A stretch of 64,000 nt of DNA from Trileptium ribeirensis (lineage: Eukaryota > Nematoda > Enoplea > Enoplida > Thoracostomopsidae): the NCBI GenBank assembly GCA_030248225.1, contig JASANE010028963.1:96251-160250 (forward strand), given 5' to 3'. The position numbers and the translations under genes are program-made. The notes under the pieces are model-generated. The model had not been told where the DNA came from. It made no database searches and saw only the letters and a list, made by a program, of their open reading frames with translations. Shown here one piece after another: positions 54,600 through 64,000 of the stretch. Position 1 is the first letter of the stretch, and each line of letters begins with the position of its first letter.

Positions 54600-56430
54600 G
54601 CAAATAACCAGTTGCAATATCAGACATCACGGTATCTCTGATTCATTTATAGATTTTTGTGGCAAAACTTTTTTCATAACGATTGAATGACACCATCTTG
54701 AACGCTATGACACTGCATAGTACAATTAAACATCAATTTTTTGATATTCTAAGCTATACTCGCTTCAAAATTAAAACACACATGATACATATACCATGCA
54801 CAGACAAACAAAGACAGAAAATAATATCCAGGCTTACTAAGCAGTGTTTTCAGACATCGTTTTGTGTTGTTCCCAGCTTAATGCTAACTCTAGATTATTT
54901 TATGAGTATAGTCGTCAGTAAGTAATGTGTACCATCTGTAATTCGCGTTGTTTTCGCTTACTGTATACTGAGTGAAACAAAAGAAACGATGAATTCTTAC
55001 TATCCGAGACAGTTGTGAAATTTGGCAATCTCTGTTATTGGTTTTTACATAACTCCACTATGACTAGGCGGATATCTTTGCGCTATATAGCTCATCTGAA
55101 AGTTTGCAATCGTTATTTGTGACTTATATCTAGGAGCGAAGTCCGATTCCAACATGTTGCCCCGAAAAAGCTGGCCAGATGGGATACGGTTGGGTCCCGA
55201 AGAAGCTCCAAAACAACGTTATTAACTCGACAACCGGTAGATAACTGAAACGAAATGATCTTAGTTTGTAGGAAAAATAAGCATCTATAATTCTGTAATA
55301 ATTTGCTACGCAGTTCTCTTGATATGTACGATTCGGGTCAAAACCGGTTCTAAAATAAGCCAATGAGACCCACAATACACAGAAATAGTAATATGTTTGC
55401 AACCGCTTGAACTATATACGTATTTTGGGTCTCATTTTGTGAAACAATTCTCGTGTGCTGACAATGACATGCCGTTATTTCATTATTTATGCTACAAGGT
55501 TGGGTCAAAATAGGTTTTGAAACGGTCCATGGCTCCCAAAATACACAAAAATGGTAAATCTCTGCAACTGCTCGAGCTATATGAGTGTTTTGATCTGATT
55601 TTGCAGAGTAATTTATCCTATATGTACGTTTACATTTCGAGCACAATCAAACCTTCTCCACCATTCAAGCAGCACGGCTGGTATTCAGTCATTTTACAAT
55701 TTAATGTTCAATATAGCTGTGTACGTACATATCTCTAAATTATATATTCGGCCTTCCTGAAATTGGAATCAGGGAAGGGTCACACCAACTTTTCAGGTAT
55801 AGCCATCATAGTTTTTGGACCCCCAATCATCTTTTAGCCCCAAAAGAGGACTCTTCTAGATCAGTGTCGCCCATTTCCAGGGATAGCCTCCTGATGATGA
55901 TAAGTCATTTTTCTTTTCTTTTGTTTTTTGGAGTATAGAGGCTTTTTTGGTAAATTAAGTTTCGCTTAATATCATTTACGCGCCGTTCCCCTGGGTCAAG
56001 TTTTACGCTCTTTAAAATGTAAAATGGTTTCAGGATTATATCTCCTTAAGGGGGTTCAGGGGAAGCGGCTCTAAATTCAGAGCTAGAAAATTTTTTTTAA
56101 TATGGATTTTGTTTTTTCATAGCTTTGACCATAACTTCTAATTGGATCGACCGATTTGGCTCAAATTGGGATATGTTATAGAAAACGCAATGACCTATCT
56201 AACAGTTGTTAAGATATTTCAATAGGTTGCCCTGGGAACAAGATATGACGTCAGACATTTGGAATGCAAGCAGAAAATGGATATTTTGAAATTTGGTTTG
56301 ATACATTTGATGTATTGGAGCGTAATGTTTAGTGGAAGAACAGCTTAGTCTCGGGCTTAGGCTTAGTCTCAGGCTTAGGCTCAGTTTCAGCCTAAGCCTT
56401 AGATTTAGTATTTTTTCAGATATTATATTT
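54600..56430. other. Stretch upstream of the ZP gene's second exon; first exon not found
   Basis: The missing first coding exon and promoter of the ZP gene should lie here or further right. I found no ATG-bearing hydrophobic exon ending in phase 0 that I would defend. A degenerate ~180-bp tandem repeat (two copies) occupies about 55310-55640, and a TTAGGC/GCCTAA-rich patch lies at 56340-56410 ('ggcttaggcttagtctcagg'). Confidence 0.5.
55310..55640. repeat. Degenerate tandem repeat, ~180-bp unit, two copies
   Basis: Both copies contain 'gggtcaaaa', a 'ggttctaaaa' or 'ggttttgaaa' block, 'cccacaatacacagaaatag' or 'cccaaaatacacaaaaatgg', 'tgcaac' and a 'gaactatatacgtattttg' or 'gagctatatgagtgttttg' end. 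Confidence 0.6.
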
Positions 56431-56435
56431 GAAAT

Positions 56436-57402
56436 ATGGCTACCCGCAGTATACCAAAAAATAATAAATGTAACATTATTGCACCAGATAATGTTATCGA
56501 GCAACATGAAATTGGAGAATTAAATGAAAATTTGTCCACGTTTGCCGAATATGGGCAAATTATAATAGTACTATTGAATACTTGGCTAAACTGGGGTAAT
56601 TAGTAATAGTTATTTATGTGACTGTACGAACCCTTGCGATCTGGCGAAGATGGGTGATATAGGGGCGTCAGGACAACATAAAATGACGGTGTTCCGACAG
56701 TTAAAACTGTCGAAAGAAATATTCCATTCGTATTAATCCTTTAATCATAAACTACCCATCGATAAAATTTTACTGATTATGGTCGGTTTAAAGAGCGGTT
56801 TCATTGTGGATGCAGTTGCATTTTCGGAGCACGCGGTATGTGACTGGTACAATTATTGCCGCAACATTTCTGTGGTTTATGAACGGAACAGTTTGCAAGA
56901 TCTTATGCTGCGAGGTCCAGGGATTGACGTTGAAATAGGCAAGTCAATGTTTTTTGGACAAAAATATAATCGTGGGCTTCCTCGTCGAAAACATGGTTGG
57001 GTAGTGGGAATGGTGAAACGCAGTACCCAAAGGTGTATACTTTTCCGGGTACCGGCGAGAAGTATCAGTGTCTTCATGCCCTTAATTTGACAACATGTCC
57101 GCTCAGGAAGTCGTGTACTCACCGATAGCTTTGTTACATATATCCATGAGTTTACTAGATTGCCGCGACCACAATCTTACATCCATGAAAGGGTTAATCG
57201 CCATAATAGATAATTCGTTAATCCTAATAACGCGGAAGTTCACACCCAGAATATTGATGGGTTATGGGGTCGGTTAATGATATTTTTTCGAGATCGTAGG
57301 CGTATTCTGGATAAATTGATCGAAAGATGCCTCGCTGAATTTGTATGGCGTCAGCAGTTTGCTGCCCATCTATTTGGGGCCATGGTTCATCAACGGGTTT
57401 AA
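56436..57402 (+). pseudogene. Merlin-superfamily transposase, nearly full length, inactivated
   Basis: DDE-type transposase related to bacterial IS1016/IS1595. The N-terminal part starts at an ATG at 56436 and shifts frame once near 56598. From there one frame runs to the stop at 57402 with only three in-frame stops. Recognisable parts: a Cys-rich LCDCTNPC segment, KLPIDKILLIMVGLKSGF, VCDWYNYCRNI, then DVEIGKSMFFGQKYNRG (family 'VEIDESKFGKRKYNRG'), GSRVLTDSFVTYIHE, YIHERVNRHN, EVHTQNIDGLWGRL and AEFVWRQQF. The first catalytic Asp is Gly, the second (TDSF) is intact and the third residue, normally Glu (NIE), is Asp. Length of about 320 codons equals a complete Merlin transposase. Terminal inverted repeats could not be identified. 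Confidence 0.85.
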
Positions 57403-57409
57403 GATATAA

Positions 57410-58290
57410 AATATCAGTGCATTTTAGTTTGTTTATTTTTTGAAATAATTCATCACTGTGTGTTTTGATTGAGTAAAAATTGGTATTATTATACTTTCCT
57501 CATCGAGCTGCGTTGAATGGTTTATTATAGGTCGAAAATTAACGGAAGAAAAATGTTTCGATTTTTTAACGTACCTCGGTACTTTGGCGCTGAGTCAAAA
57601 AAAACGAAAAAAATATGTTTTCTGACAATGGTCATAATGAGTACCAATGAACTGAGCTCGTCGAGTTGAGTCTAAATATATCAAAAAATTTTACTGCGGG
57701 GCGATTCGCTGATCCTCCCCTGCTTCAGCAGTGTCAAGTATTCAACACTCAGAATTCGCCATCTTAGCCATAATCTAAAACTGCGACATTTGTCATCATC
57801 TTAAAACCATGATATTCGGCTGGAAACCGGACAATTAACATCAGCCATTCATTGTCCAGGTAAATATGTATACTAAATTTCTTGAAAATACCAGATCATA
57901 ATGATCATTTTATCTGGTAGGGTGCGTTTATGCCTTCGAATTTTCTGCTCAAAATTTGAGGTCCAAATTTTAAATTTAACTATTTTTAAAATACATCAAA
58001 CCTTGTGAAAAATTCGTTCTTTATTTGCAGTAGCGGATTTTTTACTCATCATAACCCCAGCTGCAAAGGGTCCCATGCCTGATAGGGGCCCGAGCCTTCC
58101 AAAAAATAAACAATGAATGCTTGTAATTCCGTGTTCTCCATTACATAAAAAGTTACATGCTTTTGCGTAACGATAACACATCAGGAACCGTTGTCCGTGT
58201 GAATATATTAACTTGTTTGGTACTTGCATTTCGGACTTAGTTTATAGCTGTTTGGCACTGAATCAGTGCTTCTACTATCCTTTTAATAAA
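57410..58290. other. Noncoding stretch between two transposase relics
   Basis: No gene was recognised. Around 57925-57985 lies a partial copy of the GTGTTCACAC/'gctcaaaatttgag' element. The G+C-richer part at 58050-58100 ('ggtcccatgcctgatagggg') could be the 5' region of the hAT element that follows. Confidence 0.4.
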
Positions 58291-58298
58291 TTGTAAAT

Positions 58299-59083
58299 AT
58301 GCCAAGGCATCGCGACAGGGATCGAAAGTACAAAAGTGGGGCCGAAAAGGGCAAAATGAAACATGATAGAAAAGAAACATTATCACGTGTGCTTGTGCTG
58401 AAAATATCACAATTTGGTTATGTAACAGCGGCATCGACATCTTAACATAGCACCGGTGATGCTGGGAGCAGCGACGCCGACAGCCATGACGATGACCAAA
58501 AGCAGGAACCCAAGATTTCGACATACAGAGCGATGATGAGCAAATGGCCACTGAAGCCGTTCCCGCTAAACTGATTTTTTCATCAAGATGGTCGACCAAA
58601 CGCTTGTCTCTGTTCGACAAAGCTTTCAACAACTATAAGTTTTATGCGAGCAGTTCGGATTTATCTAATTTTGGAACACAAATGTAGAGCTTATCAGGAA
58701 GGACAACCTTTTGCAGCACTGCAAAGACTTCCAAGTCAAAATTGCGGACGTTGATGCTGAAGAATTGCATGGCGAAATGGTCCGTTTCTAGTATTTATCG
58801 TTTGAGAAAGACAATGCTCCGATCATACCTGACGAAATCCTCAGCTACGTTTACTATCACCAGCTTGTTGATGTTTATCCAAATTTTGAAATCGCGATTC
58901 GAATCCTTTTGACGATGCCTGTCCTTAAAACTGATTAAGTCAACACTACGATCTACAATGGGCGATGATCGCTTAAATCATTTGGCACTGATCTCAATTG
59001 AGAATGAAATAGCACGCATGTTGTACTATGAAGATATTATAAACGACTTTACTGAAGAAAAAACTTTAAAGAAAACCTTTTAA
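58299..59083 (+). pseudogene. hAT-superfamily transposase, internally deleted
   Basis: The start (ATG at 58299) reads MPRHRDRDRKYKSGAEKGKM, the basic 'YKSGAEKRK' N-terminus of ZMYM1-like hAT transposases, and stops after 48 codons. A frame near 58680 reads LLQHCKDFQVKIADVDAEEL, then IIPDEILSYVYYHQL and VYPNFEIAIRILLTMPV. It then jumps frame into LKLIKSTLRSTMGDDRLNHL and ALISIENEIARM, ending with a stop at 59083. In intact enzymes 'TxPVTVASAERSFSKLKLIK' spans this point, so about ten codons including the AERSFS part of the dimerisation domain are deleted. The long middle part with the zinc finger and catalytic core is missing too (about 800 bp here against roughly 2 kb). Confidence 0.85.
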
Positions 59084-59089
59084 AGAAGT

Positions 59090-62000
59090 ATGTATAAAAG
59101 CGGAAATACTACAAAAACAATACAATATTACTCATGATATAGCAACGAAAACCTGATGATTGATCTTGACCTCAGCGTCTATGCGGTTGCAGCTTGGGGA
59201 GGGGCGCGCTTGCTATATCCGGCTCTAATTATTTGTATGTAAAATTTGTAATGAATATGTGCGAAATGGTGACGCTTCAAAGCTAATCCGCAAGTTCGCG
59301 AAATTTCGTTATTTTATCTAAAAAATGCTAACATTTGTTCTGATAATGCTTTGTACTTTAATAACTTGAACAGCGTTCATTCGCTCAAATTCAACAAAAA
59401 GCAATCAAATAATGAGTAAACATGGCTTTGAATTTTAATTTTTATCAAAATTAGAGCTGAATATTGGATGGTTGAATGCATTTTAGGGCCAAACACTTGT
59501 AATAAGTAGGCACTTACAAAATTGTTGAAGCTTATTAGCATAGTATAATAGATGGCTTTCATTGAAATATGTTATTGCCAATAGTATTGTGTTAAATATA
59601 TTTCTGGCTGCAATACAAAATATCAGCAATGCCGTTTTAGATATACCGTCTGCTATAGCGTTTACGTTAATTTATTATGGTTAGTCTCCCAATAACTTTC
59701 AATTCTGGTGCGCTAGCACGTATTAATTTCGAATTTTAAGTAAAGTATTTTCAACAAACTATTTTATGAAATGGTCATCTTGATATTGTTATCGTCAATA
59801 ACAAATTTATTTAAAACAGTCAAATTTTAGAGGTGTGCTTCCGAACATATTTGTCGACAATACCACTTTAACAGATATGCATGGGTTTGTAGATAGCGAG
59901 CATAAGTACATTAAATGTTTGTATAATATACATTTTCACTCAGTCGTAAAAACTGACTGAATTACTGCCGTAGTAAAAATGAGAAAGGACGGAAATTTTT
60001 CGGCTTGATCCTATCCGTTTGAAATCGAGGACGGCCGACCAACGCTTAAAATAACAAGACCTGGCCCACTTGCATTATGGTGTCAGCCCGTCCAATGCGG
60101 CGCGTGGGCCGAATTGGACTGGGTCAGGCAGAGCTGCGGTCCCAAATTCTTATCCGCATGAGGTATGATGTTTTGACAAGGATTGTGGCAAATTTTGGAA
60201 GCGTAGCACTTGGACAAATCACATTATTCGAAGCACGAAACGCACTTTTAACTAAAAAACATGGCGCTCCCCAACAGCCAAACCGGGCAGCCCCTCCAAT
60301 AGCGGTAGAAATTTCAATTTATTAACATCATGTCTATCCCATAACAACGAACCATGGGTTTTGTATGCAGGCTGTACACCAAATTCCATGTGCTTTCAGA
60401 AACTGTGACAAATTGCAGCGGCTCCATAAAGTTAACGCTGAAACCAAACCACATTAAATCTGATCAGCACTATTTCCAGGCTGTGGTGCCATACAGTATG
60501 CATTTAGTTGTCTTCGAGATAATCTATTGAAACAATATGACCGACATCGTGCCTTCCAACCAGCCTGTGTGCCCATCGTCCTTTCCATTTACTTCTACAT
60601 GCTGATTCGTCGCAGGTTTGTCCTTAAAAGATTTACTGTGCCAAAAAAATTTTCCCACGACAAAACGGCGATATTAAACGCCAGCGAGGTTATATTATTC
60701 GCCAATTCTTTGCTTAAATTCAGGACGTTTAGGAGTGGCGCACATCGTTCCTAGTAAATGTACGCAGATGCATGTCTTTCCACTCACCTTGCAACACAGT
60801 GCTGTTTGCACAGCTATGACGCACTACTTCGCAACATTCTTTATAATGGCTGCCCGTGCATTCATTGCGCAGAATATTTAAAGGTTTGCAACATCTAGAA
60901 TATTTGTAACAGCGTCACGGATTTCTGAAATATCTTTCGAATTTCGCTGGGAGCAATGACTGTAGGAAAGAATGTAGGTGGTGCGTCGATTACAGGAACG
61001 AATGTGAACTTGGACTCTGTTTATTTTTCTGCTCATGGATGCAGTGCTGTCATAAAAATAATGTAAATTATGTGAAATATTTGCGTTTTAGAAACCTAAA
61101 CTGCCATCTGATCCAACAGCATGTCGATTACATAGCTTCCCCTTTATTTCTGTTAGTTTTAAAAAAATTCTGCGAACCATTTGACTCCTAGCAGTCGAAT
61201 TTGCTCATGACCTCTTGGTTACGCACTTACCAGGTTCATATTAAATCTTTCTAACAAGCCGCGCCGAGGTTTTTTTGATTAACTAGGCTAAGTTCGTCTC
61301 GGATCGAATATAAAATCTCGAGCTCGAAGCTCGACGCCGTTCGTTGAGATTTTTGAAACTTTCTTGAATCTCGACTCAGGTCGATCGTTTAGTCGAAGCT
61401 CGACTTCGCTCGGCGCCAGAACCGAAAGGAGCATAGCCTTAAAGCCCAAATCTCAGCTCTTGTGGCCTGTCCGCTAAACTACACATTGTTGCGTTTAAAA
61501 AATAAATTGTTTCTCTATCTAACGAAAGTTACTATAAACCCAACTTGTTTACCAACAGTCTAGCCGTATTCCTGGTCTGCCACAAATAGCCGTACGAAAC
61601 AGTATATTTGTCGCAAATCGTTTTACTAAGCTGTCGAATTATGCCAACTTTACAGGTCCTTTACCTCACCCGCTAGTTCATGCCTGGTAAAATGGTGTTA
61701 CAAGAAAATTATATTTTATTTACGATCCTCATGAATGCTTAAATCACTCGAGCCAAAATTTGCGAAAGTTTATTTGTTTTACAAATTAATACTTTGACCC
61801 TCTGTTTTTGAAAATTAGTTCTCAATAATTACACATAATATGCGTCCGGTCTAAAACTAATTGTGGGTGGTGAATTAGAATTCTTTCTGAGTCCCTCTAT
61901 TTCTGAGTAGAGCTGAACCTGGAACCTTCGATATAGCCGTAAAAATGAATTTTGAATGATTTTTATATTTGTATATATTTATCGCGAAAGATATTTTTCG

Positions 62001-64000
62001 AAAATTTGTGGTACCGAGGAAGACCATGCACTAAAAACTCAAAAATTTTAAAAAATTCCAAAAAAGTGATTTTTGAACTACTACGCGGTTCAGATATATG
62101 CTGACATTTAACGCATATTATTCAACAAAGATGCAAACGGGTCACCATTTTGTGACCCAGTGACTCAGCGACCCGCTCAATACAGTGACCCGGTGACATC
62201 TGTACGTTAGCGATTAACTAACAAGTCCAGCTTTCTAAAAGCAACCAAGCTTTAATACCTTTACGAAGCCGTAAAACCAACATTGAAAACTTAACAAACC
62301 GTCGTTGCAGACGAATATAAATATTGCGTTTTCTGCGATGTTTTACTTCTGGACTACAGTTCTGGACAAAAGTAAGTGTTCAAGTAACATGTAAGACACC
62401 TTGAATTGTGTATTGGAAGCCATTTTCCGTTGGAGTGTTTATATGCGGTTGGCGGTCCGTTTGGGACTAAACACGCGTATGAAAAGCTAAGTGAAAAGAT
62501 TATGCTGCTGTCCAGGGCTGCAAATCTTGCATTCAGTACAACGCCACATTTATCTCCAAACCTTCCACGCTTCTGGTCGGGTTCTTATAGGGAAAGCGAA
62601 TTTAGTCGAATCGTCGTCACAGTGCCTGGTTTATCAGCATTTCAGCTTATACTATCTCCACAAAAAAGCTGAATGGCAAAAAATCAAAATACGCAGCTTT
62701 ATTATGTCGTGTGCAGGGTACAGAAGAATGCTAAATCAGACCAGGTCCGTACCCGATCACATCTCGTGCCCTAGTAACCTGGTAATAAATCTTACTCCAA
62801 TTCACCCCGATCCGGTATGGGGAAACACGGCTCCATCCCTATTGCCCAAAACAAATGGTTTCCTGAATATTCCAGACCTGTGGGGTTTGTGCAATAGCAC
62901 TGTAATAACAAATTTAATGTTCAAAAATTATAACTCATCTCTTCGACACAAAAAGCTTAGCCTGCAAAAATTTTTTCTAATATATATTTAAAATTTTTGA
63001 ATCCATATATATTCCTTTTTATGTCGAACTACTTTGATAAAATTGAGAGCAGAATTATCCTGTTTTAGTCTGCACCGTAAAAGAAAATAGTTCTTATTTC
63101 GATACCTAAGAGTAATTTTATTCAGTTATCGCACTAATCGGGAGCGTCATACTCGTGTCGTTTGATTACGATATCATTTACGTACTACATGTACTGAAAT
63201 ACCCTCGAGTTAGAGAGTAGTTGTTAGTGGTTGGCACAGTTTTCATATTTATTGCCATTTATAAACGGATATATGGCTACGACTTTGCTATTAAAACTAT
63301 TGCTTTATTATAAAAATACTGCCCTAAAGCAGCCAAACAACAGCGATCAAAATTAGGTAATAAATTGCTGAACGCAAAAATAAACCTTACCACGGTGTAA
63401 ACCATGGGACAATGTAAATTAATTAAAGTCAAAAATATTGCGATTGTATGAAACACACACGCACATGAACTGCAATATTATAAGTCAACCACAACAAAGA
63501 ATGATGTTATCTAGGTCAAATGTTGTACTTGAAAAGAAGTCAAGGGTAGTTATGATGATGACCAAGAATCGTTCATTCTTGAACTTAGCCTTATTGAAAT
63601 CACAACTACAAATGCTGATCTTTTGCCGAGTTCCAGTCGACTGACTGTATTTGAACACGTCGTTTTTGAAATTGAGTTATGATACTTGAAGTTTGGCTTT
63701 TATGATTTTACAATGTCGACGGGCGGACGACTGTCGGAAAATATCATCATGTTTAATCCTTATGGGTGCATCTTATTAAACAATGTCTCCAAATTACAGT
63801 GCTAGGAAAATTATAGCGCCACGTTCTACGGCGTCCTATTAAGTTATATGGAAAGATACTTTAAATTAGCCAACTCTCAACTTTTAACTTGATACATTTT
63901 TAGTAGTTTTTGCAGTAAAGATCCGTTTGTGTAACGAATTATCCTGTTACAATCTATTTCATCTTACTGAAATCCGACGATTCACGGGATGAATACTGTA
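59090..64000. other. Right end of window, no gene recognised
   Basis: AT-rich with G+C-richer patches at 60000-60320, 61260-61440 and 62400-62900. ORFs in them (60077-60325, 62406-62672, 62491-62991) show no signal peptide, domain or splice context that I can defend. The patch at 61310-61430 contains 'tcgagctcgaagctcgacg' and 'gtcgaagctcgacttcgctc', a local inverted/direct repeat. A GTCACTGGGTC-type block lies at 62136-62200. Confidence 0.45.
62136..62200. repeat. GTCACTGGGTC-type minisatellite, short copy
   Basis: Contains 'tgtgacccagtgactcagcg', then 'gacccgctc' and 'agtgacccggtgac', matching the blocks at 38.0 and 39.5 kb. Confidence 0.55.

Noticed and set aside
61225..61245. Minus-strand ATGAACCTG followed by GTAAGTGCG, in phase 0, as the first exon of the ZP gene
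   Set aside because: It would give a signal peptide with a hydrophobic core of only about seven residues and lies 6.6 kb away; too weak to call.
62406..62991. Overlapping ORFs of 88 and 166 codons on the plus strand
   Set aside because: No signal peptide, domain or splice evidence; composition alone can explain them. Left unassigned.

Overview
The window is eukaryotic: about two-thirds A+T, gene-poor, with kilobase introns, several satellite arrays and many decayed transposons of different classes. The best evidence for the lineage is a gene on the minus strand that is not visible as one ORF. Ten exons between 54.6 and 33.1 kb join in phase to encode a zona pellucida (ZP) domain membrane protein of the nematode cuticlin-like type; its ZP-N has the FHPMFLTQVDRAY and CGMQR motifs typical of nematode CUT/CUTL proteins. 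Short TTAGGC doublets inside a dispersed repeat fit a nematode but are weak evidence. The long introns and repeat load suggest a large-genome (perhaps enoplean or mermithid) nematode; that last step is inference.

Layout. 0-0.9 kb: two small ORFs, one with a clear signal peptide. 1.3-3.3 kb: a ~120-bp satellite split by a 576-bp inverted-repeat element with a TAA target duplication (PIF/Harbinger-like MITE). 3.6-7.4 kb: on the minus strand, a small LINE-like piece with a decayed 2A motif, then a frameshifted CR1/L2-type LINE (endonuclease, reverse transcriptase, 3' end with ATT-type microsatellite). 7.4-12.2 kb: noncoding with local repeats. 12.2-14.7 kb: a broken Ty3/gypsy element of CsRn1 type (LTR, tRNA-Trp-like primer site, gag, protease). 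16-19 kb: local duplications, tRNA-derived SINEs and a TTAGGC-bearing repeat. 19.2 kb: a single-exon small secreted protein. 21.7-23.9 kb: a ~210-bp satellite with a higher-order duplication. 26.5 kb: the last exon of a peroxisomal acyl-CoA ligase (ends SKL), then a ~350-bp tandem repeat and an OTU-like relic. 28-33 kb: noncoding. 33.1-54.6 kb: the ZP gene, whose introns hold an RTE-type LINE fragment, SINEs, MITEs and minisatellites. 56.4-57.4 kb: a Merlin transposase pseudogene. 58.3-59.1 kb: an internally deleted hAT transposase. 59.1-64 kb: no recognised gene.

Only three loci look like host genes: the ZP protein (cuticle or apical extracellular matrix), the acyl-CoA ligase (only its last exon is found) and the small secreted protein. 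Everything else recognisable is mobile or repetitive DNA, nearly all inactivated by stops, frameshifts or deletions. No tRNA, rRNA or CRISPR was seen.
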